A stretch of DNA of 64,000 nt from contig NZ_VRTT01000039.1 of assembly GCF_008017805.1 (NCBI RefSeq), positions 1 through 64,000 of the forward strand, in the 5' to 3' direction. Below the pieces are notes generated by a model that saw only the letters and a program-made list of their open reading frames with translations, did no database searches and was not told the origin of the DNA. Source of the stretch: Paenibacillus sp. N3.4. Its GTDB lineage: Bacteria; Bacillota; Bacilli; Paenibacillales; NBRC-103111. Below, in pieces: positions 1 through 7,305 of the stretch. The first letter of the stretch is position 1. Each line of letters begins with the position of its first letter. Made by a program: the position numbers and the translations under genes.

Positions 1-184
1 GAAAACCAGTTATCCGGTCTTAGCTATCGTTTCCGATAGTTATCCCAGTCTTATAGGCAGGTTACCTACGTGTTACTCACCCGTCCGCCGCTAAGCATTC
101 CCCGAAGGAAATACTCCGCTCGACTTGCATGTATTAGGCACGCCGCCAGCGTTCGTCCTGAGCCAGGATCAAACTCTCCATAAT
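1..184 (-). rRNA. 16S ribosomal RNA, 5' end only
   Basis: On the minus strand the sequence reads as the universally conserved start of 16S rRNA: AGAGTTTGATCCTGGCTCAG, then the GACGAACGCTGGCGG block, the first variable loop, and GGCGGACGGGTGAGTAACACG. Transcription runs leftward out of the window, so only about the first 180 nt are present. The mature 5' end is placed near 181-184 by analogy with Bacillus 16S and is not exact. Two promoters and a boxA-like leader lie upstream. Confidence 0.97.
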
Positions 185-296
185 AGTGGACAATTGCTCA
201 TCCGTATATCTGAAAGCTTAATTGCTCATTTGCGTTGCTAGCGAGATTTTACAATCTCTTTTTGAACGATTGCTCGTTCGTGCTTACTCACTCGTT

Positions 297-316
297 GTTC
301 AGTTTTCAAAGATCAA
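297..316 (-). promoter_or_regulatory. rRNA leader boxA-like antitermination element
   Basis: On the minus strand the leader contains TTGATCTTTGAAAACTGAAC, about 115 nt upstream of the 16S start. This closely resembles the GCTCTTTGAAAACTGAAC element that precedes 16S and 23S genes in Bacillales and takes part in Nus-dependent antitermination and processing. The assignment is by resemblance only. Confidence 0.6.
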
Positions 317-360
317 TTTCTTTCGTATTTCTTCGCCCTCTGTTTAGCGGCGACTTTTAT

Positions 361-390
361 AATATATCACATTCGATCCATTCAATGCAA
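361..390 (-). promoter_or_regulatory. rRNA operon promoter, proximal
   Basis: On the minus strand a -35 TTGCAT (385-390) is followed after 18 bp by TATATT (361-366). It lies about 180 nt upstream of the 16S 5' end. The block TCGCCGCTAAA follows this promoter and also the distal one, suggesting a duplicated promoter unit. Confidence 0.6.
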
Positions 391-480
391 GCTTTTTTTA
401 TTTTTTCTTTTTTATGCTTGGTTTGCATGGTAGATGGTGGAAGCTTCGAAAGCGTGAACCGTTTTTAGCGGCGAGAGTTA

Positions 481-509
481 ATTTATCATAGAATCATGAT
501 GAAAGTCAA
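481..509 (-). promoter_or_regulatory. rRNA operon promoter, distal
   Basis: On the minus strand TTGACT (504-509) is separated by 17 bp from ATAAAT (481-486). It is followed by the same TCGCCGCTAAA stretch seen after the proximal promoter. Tandem sigma-A promoters are usual for rRNA operons. The terminator of ygxA lies directly upstream, so the rRNA operon is transcribed separately. Confidence 0.55.
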
Positions 510-518
510 GCAATAAAA

Positions 519-544
519 AAGAATCAGTATAACTACTGATTCTT
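519..544 (-). terminator. Rho-independent terminator after ygxA
   Basis: A 9-bp stem AAGAATCAG / CTGATTCTT with an 8-nt loop is followed on the minus strand by a run of Ts. It lies just past the stop codon of the leftward gene ending at 560. Confidence 0.8.
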
Positions 545-559
545 CGCAGATCGGTTCAT

Positions 560-1429
560 TTATATACTCGTGTATTTTAACTCTAATTCTGAGATTTCTT
601 CATCGATGAGAATCGCTACTTCTTTAATCAAGGCTTTCTTAACTAGTTTATTCAGCAATAAAGGAAGCTCTGCTCTCACTTCAACTAACCCAGGATGAAG
701 TTGTAGTTCATCGGAGCTTAAAGGATGCTCGCTTTCTTTAAGTATATGAATAAGCGCTGCACAGCATCGTTCCATTTTGGACATAACAGAAAATTCACAC
801 GCAAGAAGAACAAGCTGTACGCGTTGTTTCAACGTCTCTTTACTCATCGTTAGTTCTTCATATAATTTATATACTCCAGGGTTAATGGCCCGGATCTGTC
901 TCCAAACCGTAATCTCAGGATGATAACCGTCTTCAATAATGACAATTCGCGCCCAGTGGTGAAGGGCTTCTAGAATATTATTGTAAGCATCGAGGATATG
1001 ATCATCTAATATGTATTCCTTACTTTGAAAATATTTGCGTAAAAATAAAGAGAACTCAATTAGCAGCTTGTGCTCTCGCAGATCACCGGGAAACTCAAGT
1101 ATGCGATGACGAAGGCCTTCCAAATACGTATTCTGATCCAGAAGTATCTCTCCTTTTAGCAGCCATTGAATCATATTCCGATTAACGCCTTGACGAATCC
1201 ACTGCTCGACAGAAGATGGGTCTAACCACTTTTCTTGTATCCTTGAATCGTCTCTTATATAATTAGCTGTATGATTGTTCAGGCTCAGGTCATTCGTAAC
1301 TATAAGCAGCAATGTATCAAAACCGTCTGTCAGCGAGGGAAGTTGCTTAGGATTGTCTACCGCCATGACACTAATTACTCTGGGGTCATTCCGGAACTTA
1401 AGCAAATACTGCTCTTTATCAATTCCCAT
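560..1429 (-). CDS. ygxA: YgxA-like nucleotidyltransferase-fold protein
   Basis: This protein of about 289 residues resembles the Bacillus YgxA family, annotated as nucleotidyltransferase-like with a C-terminal helical substrate-binding region. No catalytic activity has been assigned that I can name. The C-terminal half (EFSVMSKMERCCAALI and following) looks like a winged-helix or helical bundle. In Bacillus this gene sits between ygzB and an rRNA operon, and the same context is seen here: a divergent ygzB neighbour and 16S downstream, which is the main support. The start is uncertain. An AGGAG lies 12 nt before the ATG chosen here, and a TTG nine bases further upstream is too close to the ribosome binding site. 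Confidence 0.75.
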   Translation of the reverse strand: MGIDKEQYLLKFRNDPRVISVMAVDNPKQLPSLTDGFDTLLLIVTNDLSLNNHTANYIRDDSRIQEKWLDPSSVEQWIRQGVNRNMIQWLLKGEILLDQNTYLEGLRHRILEFPGDLREHKLLIEFSLFLRKYFQSKEYILDDHILDAYNNILEALHHWARIVIIEDGYHPEITVWRQIRAINPGVYKLYEELTMSKETLKQRVQLVLLACEFSVMSKMERCCAALIHILKESEHPLSSDELQLHPGLVEVRAELPLLLNKLVKKALIKEVAILIDEEISELELKYTSI

Positions 1430-1553
1430 GGGTATCAAAAGCTCCTGTCTTCTCTATTGTTTATAACTATTTCTACATCGTGAAGGAGTTTCCTGCTGAT
1501 TTCTGTGACAAATCATACAAAACATCATGCGAACAATGGGGAGGAATTACAAA

Positions 1554-1958
1554 GTGCGTTTCAGATCAAGCAAAGTAAATGAATTCCGCTTATGGGGTCT
1601 TTCATTAACGATGGGCGGCATGCTGCTCATGATTATTGGACTTGCAGGAATTGTTTTTGATTGGGGCACGGCAGGCCGAGTTATTGCCGTCGTTTTTATG
1701 ATTTTAGGTATGGTTACTATGATGGTGAGCATGGGCATCTACTTCTGGGCAGGTATGCTCTCAACTTCCGCAACGGTCATCGATTGTCCGGAATGCGGCA
1801 GAAGAACTAAGATGTTAGGCAAAACAGACCGCTGTATGTTCTGCAAAACCATTCTAACGGTTGATCCCCAATTCGAACCAACAGCTGAAAATGAAACAGC
1901 AGCCGCACTTTTGGCGCAGCATGAGCATAATAGAGAACATGAACATAAGCCTCATTGA
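1554..1958 (+). CDS. ygzB: YgzB-family membrane protein with zinc ribbon
   Basis: A GTG start preceded by GGGGAGG with a 9-nt gap gives a 134-residue protein. An ATG 27 bases upstream is in frame, but it lies before the ribosome binding site. There are two hydrophobic segments (roughly residues 15-35 and 43-66), then a cytoplasmic zinc ribbon, CPECGRRTKMLGKTDRCMFC, with two CxxC pairs, and a His-rich acidic tail. This is the arrangement of the YgzB family (DUF2614), which has no known function and is linked to perR in Bacilli, as here. The histidine-rich end may bind metal, which is inference. Confidence 0.85.
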   Translation: MRFRSSKVNEFRLWGLSLTMGGMLLMIIGLAGIVFDWGTAGRVIAVVFMILGMVTMMVSMGIYFWAGMLSTSATVIDCPECGRRTKMLGKTDRCMFCKTILTVDPQFEPTAENETAAALLAQHEHNREHEHKPH

Positions 1959-1986
1959 GAAAACCTCTATCGAGGTCAAAAAATGA

Positions 1987-2015
1987 AAAGCCGCAACCCT
2001 TTCGGGTGCGGCTTT
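1987..2015. terminator. Bidirectional terminator between ygzB and the GH18 gene
   Basis: Strong GC stem GCCGCA / TGCGGC with flanking A and T tracts (AAA before, TTT after), serving the converging genes that end at 1958 and 2036. Confidence 0.8.
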
Positions 2016-2035
2016 CGCTTTATTTTGGAATTCAT

Positions 2036-3772
2036 TCAAGATTTCATTTGAGCCAAAGCATCCTGTATCACTTTCCACATGGTCGGCTGTTCAAAACCTC
2101 TACGCCACGAAGCAACTCCGGCTAGATCATATTTCTTTACCAGATCAATCCTTGCTTTGACAGATGTTTCATCTTCCAGCCAAATACGAATAAGCTTCTC
2201 GCCTTCTTTGTATTCCACATAGTTCTGTCCAGTTTCCGAAAGAAAGGTCGGGGTTAGCTTTTTATCCTTGATAATCGTCTGCGCTGCTTCCATCGTTAAT
2301 GTCTTGGATGTTGTCGTCGTCTTGCCGTTTTTCGTTTCCTCGGTCCATTGACGCGTATAGAATGGTACACCAAGGACAAGCTTAGATGGTGGAACTTTCT
2401 CACTCCCAAGCAATTGGGTGACAGAGCGCTCTACCCAAGGCAAAGAAGAGACCGAGCCTGATTTGGGGCTTGATGCCCAGTATTCGTCATACGCCATCAC
2501 AATCATATAATCTACGACTTCAGCTAAGGCGGGTCTGTCATAGAACATGGACCACATTTCATTCGTAGATTTCGGTGTAACATCGATGGAGACAGCCAAT
2601 CCTTGCTCATGCATAAAAGGTGTCAGCTCACGAACAAACTGGACCAGATTGTCTTTATCTTTGAGGTACACATTTTCAAAATCAATATTAATCCCTTGCA
2701 ATTTATAGGTTTGGGCAAAACCTAGCAGTTGTTTAATCATTTTCATACGCCGATCATACGTAGAAAGGGCTTGGGTTGTTCGATCCGCCTCAAAGCCATT
2801 GCTAAACAACGCCCAGACCTGATAATTACGAGTTTGCGCCCATTTCACATAAGAAGCATCCGCCAGATTCTTAATGCGCCCTTCCCCATCTGCTATGGAG
2901 AACCACGTTGGACTAACAACATGCAGACCAGGCATATCGCCTATCTTCGTGGTGTCGGGATTTTTGGTAATGACATGTTCCCATGTCATGTTCAGTTTAC
3001 CGTTAAGCGGCTTCCACGGCACGTAGGCAGATGTTTGCTCTTGTACGGGAATTGTCTCTTCATGATCTACTGCAATTTGTGCTTTGCGAACGAATCCAAT
3101 CGGACCGCTTTCTTGTTGTACACGGTACCAATCATTTTCTTCCCCCAAAATCATCACCTGCTCATTAGGAGCGATAGTGGATACAAACGGCGCTTTGATG
3201 GACGAATCAGTCCGCAGCTCATCTTGTACGGCGCCAATTTGCTTGCCCCATTTGAGATGATCCCCTTGTTTCAACAGAATCACAGCGCCAGATTTTGCCG
3301 ATTCTCTAATTTCAAAAGGATATAATTGACGCAAAGGTTCGATCGGAACGTAAATAATGTCATCTTTTTTTTCAACAGGAAAGGAAAGCGTTATGGGTTT
3401 CTCGTTCATTAAAGCCGTCAACTCGGCTGTTTTGAACCGAAGCACTTTGTCTTTGGTCGTAATGATAACGGAATCGCTGCTTTTCTCGTATATAATAGAG
3501 GGATCTATCCACTCCTGGATAAGATCAAGCGGAAGCTTCAATCCTTCTTTTTCACCGATAGCGCTCGTCTTATAATAGTTGCCTTGATAAAAGACAGGCT
3601 TACTTAATGCATGGAAATCTGTATCCACCTGTGTACGATTCGGGGCAAGCTGCTGCCAGATGAACAAACCGATACCCGCAGCAAACATAAAGATAAAGAG
3701 AAAACTGATAATAATTAATTTCTTAGCTGTTTTTTTACGGCGTGTAGGCTGGTCTGCAGGAGTTGGATACAA
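2036..3772 (-). CDS. Membrane-anchored GH18 hydrolase with stalk and SH3 domains
   Basis: A 578-residue exported protein. A basic N-terminus and one membrane segment (about residues 18-40) act as signal anchor. Next comes a copper amine oxidase N-like stalk region (about 55-160), a bacterial SH3 segment (about 183-240), and a C-terminal glycoside hydrolase family 18 barrel (about 270-578). The family signature is visible as GINIDFENV, ending in the proton-donor Glu, followed by YMIVMAYDEYW. Relatives such as YaaH, YdhD and CotQ-type proteins act on cell-wall amino sugars during germination or wall remodelling; the substrate here is inferred. The start is TTG with GGAAGTGAAG upstream. It converges on ygzB and is not in an obvious operon. 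Confidence 0.85.
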   Translation of the reverse strand: MYPTPADQPTRRKKTAKKLIIISFLFIFMFAAGIGLFIWQQLAPNRTQVDTDFHALSKPVFYQGNYYKTSAIGEKEGLKLPLDLIQEWIDPSIIYEKSSDSVIITTKDKVLRFKTAELTALMNEKPITLSFPVEKKDDIIYVPIEPLRQLYPFEIRESAKSGAVILLKQGDHLKWGKQIGAVQDELRTDSSIKAPFVSTIAPNEQVMILGEENDWYRVQQESGPIGFVRKAQIAVDHEETIPVQEQTSAYVPWKPLNGKLNMTWEHVITKNPDTTKIGDMPGLHVVSPTWFSIADGEGRIKNLADASYVKWAQTRNYQVWALFSNGFEADRTTQALSTYDRRMKMIKQLLGFAQTYKLQGINIDFENVYLKDKDNLVQFVRELTPFMHEQGLAVSIDVTPKSTNEMWSMFYDRPALAEVVDYMIVMAYDEYWASSPKSGSVSSLPWVERSVTQLLGSEKVPPSKLVLGVPFYTRQWTEETKNGKTTTTSKTLTMEAAQTIIKDKKLTPTFLSETGQNYVEYKEGEKLIRIWLEDETSVKARIDLVKKYDLAGVASWRRGFEQPTMWKVIQDALAQMKS

Positions 3773-3897
3773 TTCTTCACTTCCTTATAAGCAAAATATA
3801 AAAGAAAAAACGTGCTCTTACCTCTTTTATGCAAAGAAGGTTCGATCACGTTTCATTATACAACATAGGAGCAGACAATGAGGAATTCTGCGTTAAT

Positions 3898-4332
3898 TTA
3901 GTGCTTGGTAATCCCTGTACAATCCGGACAAACGCCATATACCTCTAATCGATAGCCACGCACTTGAAAGCCGGTCTGACGAGCGGCTGTTCCCTCAACA
4001 TCAGGGAGAGGCGGGTATTCGAAATCCGAAATTTTGCCGCATGCTTCACAAACCGCATGGTAATGGTCTGTCATATCCGCATCAAAGCGACTCGAGCTAT
4101 CCCCATAGGTTAGTTCTCGAACGAGTCCCGATTCAATAAAAACTTTGAGATTATTGTACACCGTCGCAACGCTCATGTTCGGGAATTTCGATTCAAGAGA
4201 CTTGTAAATGTCATCTGCTGTCGGATGAGTCATGGAATCCAGCAAAAAGGATAGAATGGCATGCCGCTGTGGCGTCATCCGAACACCGGTTGTTTTCAAC
4301 TTAGCTAAAGCCTGTTCTAATTGTGCTGCCAT
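3898..4332 (-). CDS. perR: Peroxide-sensing Fur-family repressor PerR
   Basis: A 144-residue Fur-family protein. The N-terminal winged helix includes MSVATVYNNLKVF. The C-terminal dimer domain has both CxxC pairs of the structural zinc site (CEAC and CPDC). The sensing-site residues of PerR are visible: a His in MTHPT, and FDADMTDHYH with its Asp and His ligands. Oxidation of these histidines by the iron-peroxide reaction releases the repressor in Bacillus PerR. The start ATG was chosen because AGGTGG lies 8 nt upstream; an upstream GTG overlaps that site. PerR rather than Fur or Zur is favoured by the Asp at the sensing site and by the ygzB/ygxA neighbourhood. Confidence 0.9.
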   Translation of the reverse strand: MAAQLEQALAKLKTTGVRMTPQRHAILSFLLDSMTHPTADDIYKSLESKFPNMSVATVYNNLKVFIESGLVRELTYGDSSSRFDADMTDHYHAVCEACGKISDFEYPPLPDVEGTAARQTGFQVRGYRLEVYGVCPDCTGITKH

Positions 4333-4374
4333 GGTACTCACCACCTGATGTTAGTCATTAAAACCTTACACTAT

Positions 4375-4404
4375 ATTGTACGTGCGCAAATTGACTTTTG
4401 TCAA
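4375..4404 (-). promoter_or_regulatory. perR promoter
   Basis: On the minus strand TTGACA (4399-4404) is followed after 18 bp by TACAAT (4375-4380). The -35 lies in a small palindrome (TTGAC, then GTCAA) that could be an operator. PerR is autoregulated in Bacillus, but I do not see a clear Per box here. Confidence 0.65.
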
Positions 4405-4430
4405 TGAGGGCAGCTTTTCCATGTTTGATA

Positions 4431-5015
4431 TTATTTGTTTTTACGGGAATCCAGCACGAACATGGCTAAACCAGCAAGAACAAGTACGATTGAACCCACA
4501 TAAGAGCCCATAAAATCAAAGAGCCCTGCAAACCAACGAGGTTTGGTGCTGAGCAGGAAAAAAAGAACACCAATAGCAACCAGCATAACACCCAAATTCG
4601 TGCCTCTAAGCAGTTTTTGCAAGGGGTCTTGAAAGTCACTAGGGTAAGCGTCTGGCGAGAATGCTCCCAACTCATTGCGTCGGTTCACATTATCTGTTGC
4701 TTGCAACACATCGAATAGGTTGTAAAAGTAAATGACCGGAAGAAACAGCGAAAATAGCGTCATCATCGGTACATTGGTATTGGGCTGGGTCGCTATCGTC
4801 GTCATGATAAAAATATCAAGAATCACCAGCATCATGATAAAGAGCCCGCGCTGCATCAGGCCTAAGTAAAAGTGCCCTGTGCCAGGAACGAGGAACGACA
4901 ATAAACCTGCCTTCCACTTACGCTTCTTAGGTGCTTGGTAATAAGGAGCATAGGGAGGGTAAGAAGGATCTGACGAATAGTCAGGAATATGTGATTTTTC
5001 ATTAGGAACCTGCAT
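4431..5015 (-). CDS. Small polytopic membrane protein, third gene of the ECF operon
   Basis: Start ATG with GGAGG seven bases upstream; an ATG 15 bases earlier overlaps that site and is rejected. The 194-residue protein has a Pro/Tyr-rich cytoplasmic N-terminus (about 1-30) and four or five membrane segments. The first contains LVPGTGHFYLG, typical of TM2-like proteins. The last two (LGVMLVAIGVLFFL and IVLVLAGLAMFVLD) resemble the LiaI/LiaF membrane module of envelope-stress proteins. It lies 23 bp after the anti-sigma candidate, suggesting one transcript with the sigma factor. Function unknown; an envelope-stress role is inferred from position. Confidence 0.7.
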   Translation of the reverse strand: MQVPNEKSHIPDYSSDPSYPPYAPYYQAPKKRKWKAGLLSFLVPGTGHFYLGLMQRGLFIMMLVILDIFIMTTIATQPNTNVPMMTLFSLFLPVIYFYNLFDVLQATDNVNRRNELGAFSPDAYPSDFQDPLQKLLRGTNLGVMLVAIGVLFFLLSTKPRWFAGLFDFMGSYVGSIVLVLAGLAMFVLDSRKNK

Positions 5016-5038
5016 GTAAAATACCTCCATTCTCTTTT

Positions 5039-5353
5039 TTAAAATTGTAGAAATTGAGAAAGCTTTTGAATATAAGTCGTTAGCTGAGTAACTTCCGAAT
5101 CGAGATTCATTATTTTACTGATGATCCCTGATTGGATAAGAACAACTGTAGCCGCAATAGCCACAATGCTGTTCATCCATTCCTTCCTTCTAGGTGCTTT
5201 GCTTGCTTTAGGTGGAAAAGAGTTCTCAGGAGCATGTAAAGAGCGCATCACGCGATCCGTTAGTGTGGAAGAAGGTTCATCCAGAGGCATGTCATCCAAG
5301 AACTTATTTAGGTATTGCGTGAGCCGAATGTCTTCCTGATGTTTGAATTTCAT
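5039..5353 (-). CDS. Probable anti-sigma factor, short
   Basis: A 104-residue protein with a cytoplasmic N-terminus (about 1-60), one membrane segment near residues 63-83 (IVAIAATVVLIQSGII), and a short external tail. Its start overlaps the end of the sigma gene by 50 bases and has GGAGGTG upstream, so it is translationally coupled. Position and topology fit an anti-sigma factor that holds the ECF sigma at the membrane. It lacks the HxxxCxxC zinc-finger motif of the common anti-sigma domain, so the call rests on context. Confidence 0.65.
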   Translation of the reverse strand: MKFKHQEDIRLTQYLNKFLDDMPLDEPSSTLTDRVMRSLHAPENSFPPKASKAPRRKEWMNSIVAIAATVVLIQSGIISKIMNLDSEVTQLTTYIQKLSQFLQF

Positions 5354-5906
5354 GTGCGTTCACCTCCAACCACTTTTCCTTTAGCAAAGCTTTCCCTCGG
5401 TAGAGCCTCGTTTCCAACGTTTTCACGGGTAAACCGGTAATTTCGGCCATCTCTTGATAAGAAAGCTGCTTATAGTGGAATAAATACATAATCAATTTGT
5501 ACTTGTCCGGAAGTTGAGCTAACAAGGCCTGCATCTGTTCTTGCTCTTCCTTCAACAAGGCTACTTCCTCCGGCTGCTCCCTCGTATTCGTGAACCAGCC
5601 TTTCATTTTATCCAAAAGCGCTTCAATAGGCTTCCTTTTCTGAGAACGTTGATAATCGGTAACCAAGTTTGTTGTCATACGATACAGCCAAGTCGTAAAC
5701 TTCGCCTCGCCTCGAAAAAGTGATAAGGAACGAAACAGCTTAACGAATACTTCCTGGGTTAGGTCTTCGGCAGTTTCCTTATGGCCTACCATGCGATAGA
5801 TGAGTGTATAGATATAATTTTTATGCCTTTCTACTAATACACGATATGCATCGGAGTGACCTTGACGGACCTGATCGATGATCTGCTCATCCGTCATATT
5901 GTCCAT
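5304..5906 (-). CDS. ECF-type RNA polymerase sigma factor
   Basis: A 200-residue sigma-70 family protein starting at MDNMTDEQ, chosen because GGGGGAAG lies just upstream; the longer frame has no ribosome binding site. Region 2 spans about 20-90 (YRMVGHKETAEDLTQEVF, then FTTWLYRMTTNLVTDYQR, the -10 recognition helix). Region 4 spans about 125-185 (LPDKYKLIMYLF, LSYQEMAEITGLPVKTLETR, a helix-turn-helix for -35 recognition). There is no region 3, as usual for the ECF group. It heads a three-gene operon with an anti-sigma candidate and a LiaI/LiaF-like membrane protein, suggesting cell-envelope stress control. Confidence 0.93.
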   Translation of the reverse strand: MDNMTDEQIIDQVRQGHSDAYRVLVERHKNYIYTLIYRMVGHKETAEDLTQEVFVKLFRSLSLFRGEAKFTTWLYRMTTNLVTDYQRSQKRKPIEALLDKMKGWFTNTREQPEEVALLKEEQEQMQALLAQLPDKYKLIMYLFHYKQLSYQEMAEITGLPVKTLETRLYRGKALLKEKWLEVNAHEIQTSGRHSAHAIPK

Positions 5907-5968
5907 GCCTGACTTCCCCCTTTCTGTTAACTTCCTAAAACTTAGACGATGCCTATGAAGCAACCCCT

Positions 5969-6676
5969 TCAAATTTTACTTTTTTCTATCGTAACACCGG
6001 TTACACCTATAGTTTGACTAATTTCCTCAAGAACAGAAATGATAATAGACATTTTGGGAATCGTAACATGAAATGTAATTTGTATATTTTTGATCTCATT
6101 GACGGTTTCTTGTTCATCCATGGCAATTTTACGAATATCCACTTTATGTTTACCAAGTAAGGTTGTAATGAGGCCTAATGTGCCTGGTTGATCGATGGCT
6201 TGAATTTTGATAACTCGAATTTTCTTCCCATTAAAATATTTGAGTTCGACTTTGTTTAATATCCATAAGGAGATAAGCACCATAAAGCAAGCGAGAATAG
6301 CAGGGTAATAAAAACCCGCGCCCACAGCGAGCCCAATGCCCGCCACTACCCACAGTGACGCCGCTGTTGTCAGCCCCGTAATAGATCTGCCATTAAATAT
6401 AATGGTCCCTGCGCCCAAAAATCCGATTCCACTGATGACTTGGGCAGCTAAACGCGAGGGATCAATACGGACATTTACTTCATTCACAAATGCACTAAAT
6501 CCGTACATGGAAAGCAGCATCACTAAAGTAGATCCCACGCACACCAAAATATGCGTGCGAAGACCCGCGGCATGACTGCTGACTTCCCGCTCAAAGCCGA
6601 TTAAACCACCTAGCAAAAGTGCTAAAACTAAACGTATCGTGACATGCAGTTGATCGATAACCCAAGGATTACTCAT
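5969..6676 (-). CDS. MgtC/SapB-family membrane protein with ACT-like tail
   Basis: A 235-residue protein starting at MSNPWVID, with GGGG 8 nt upstream; the upstream ATG has no such site. The N-terminal half has four or five membrane helices with the MgtC family signatures LLGGLIGFEREVSSHAAGLRT, SGIGFLGAGTIIF and TTAASLWVVAGIGLAVG. The C-terminal cytoplasmic domain (about 155-235) has an ACT-like pattern (IDQPGTLGLITTLLGKH). MgtC proteins are linked to magnesium limitation and ATP-synthase regulation in other bacteria. It sits 62 bp upstream of the sigma gene on the same strand and may be cotranscribed. Confidence 0.88.
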   Translation of the reverse strand: MSNPWVIDQLHVTIRLVLALLLGGLIGFEREVSSHAAGLRTHILVCVGSTLVMLLSMYGFSAFVNEVNVRIDPSRLAAQVISGIGFLGAGTIIFNGRSITGLTTAASLWVVAGIGLAVGAGFYYPAILACFMVLISLWILNKVELKYFNGKKIRVIKIQAIDQPGTLGLITTLLGKHKVDIRKIAMDEQETVNEIKNIQITFHVTIPKMSIIISVLEEISQTIGVTGVTIEKSKI

Positions 6677-6754
6677 GGTGTTCGCCCCTTTTTCACTGAT
6701 CATATATTGTATCGCGTAAGAACCCCTTACGATCCTAATCCAAATGAAAAGTTA

Positions 6755-7234
6755 TTAGATCATAGCAGGCCGTTCAAAGGTAGTTAAATTTACACCTGGG
6801 GGAACCGTGAATACCCTCCGTACGGTAAAGCCAAAGCTTTCGTATAATCGGACAGCTGGCACATTATCCGTTCCTGTAGATACGAGGAAGCGTAAAGCTC
6901 CGCCTCTCACTTGTTCGGTTAATATATATTGCAGGAGTGACCTGGCAATGCCGCGGCGAAAATATTCCGGATGCACCATCATGCGACAAATGGTTATGGC
7001 AGTGCCCTCTTGCGTAAAGGAGATCGCCCCGGCAAGTCGGTTAGTTCCTTCTTCATGAAGGTAATAACCGTAAAAGGTTTCTTCGGCTTCACGTATCGAC
7101 TGAATGCCGTCTTTGAGTGGAGGAATGTCTTCAAATCCGATTATATTCGCTTCTACACGATAAGAAGCTAATTGTAAGGATAACAATATCAAAATATCCT
7201 CATTGCTCTGTAATGGCAGTTGTTGAATGGTCAA
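6755..7234 (-). CDS. GNAT-family N-acetyltransferase
   Basis: A 159-residue protein from a TTG start with GGAGG 7 nt upstream. The GNAT core is recognisable: a central strand (RLAGAISFTQEGTAITICRMMVHPEYFRRGIARSLL holds the R/Q-x-x-G-x-G/A acetyl-CoA loop as RRGIARS), and later TDNVPAVRLYESFGF, the usual last helix and strand. The substrate cannot be told from sequence. It is transcribed with its neighbours but lies after the gatB terminator. Confidence 0.85.
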   Translation of the reverse strand: MTIQQLPLQSNEDILILLSLQLASYRVEANIIGFEDIPPLKDGIQSIREAEETFYGYYLHEEGTNRLAGAISFTQEGTAITICRMMVHPEYFRRGIARSLLQYILTEQVRGGALRFLVSTGTDNVPAVRLYESFGFTVRRVFTVPPGVNLTTFERPAMI

Positions 7235-7260
7235 GGCGAATCCTCCTATTTAAAATGGAA

Positions 7261-7298
7261 AAAAGTGGTGCCCCCTAAATTTTAGGATCACCACTTTA
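7261..7298 (-). terminator. Terminator after gatB
   Basis: Stem AAAGTGGTG / CACCACTTT with an inner CCTAAA / TTTAGG pairing, followed on the minus strand by T-rich sequence, directly after the gatB stop. Confidence 0.8.
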
Positions 7299-7305
7299 TA
7301 CCATA

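Noticed and set aside
2729..3325. 198-codon reading frame on the plus strand inside the GH18 gene
   Set aside because: It is the complement of a clearly conserved GH18 protein; composition rich in Arg/His/Leu and no ribosome site. Antisense shadow.
4560..4675. 69-codon frame overlapping the LiaI-like membrane gene
   Set aside because: Same-strand shifted-frame shadow with no ribosome site.
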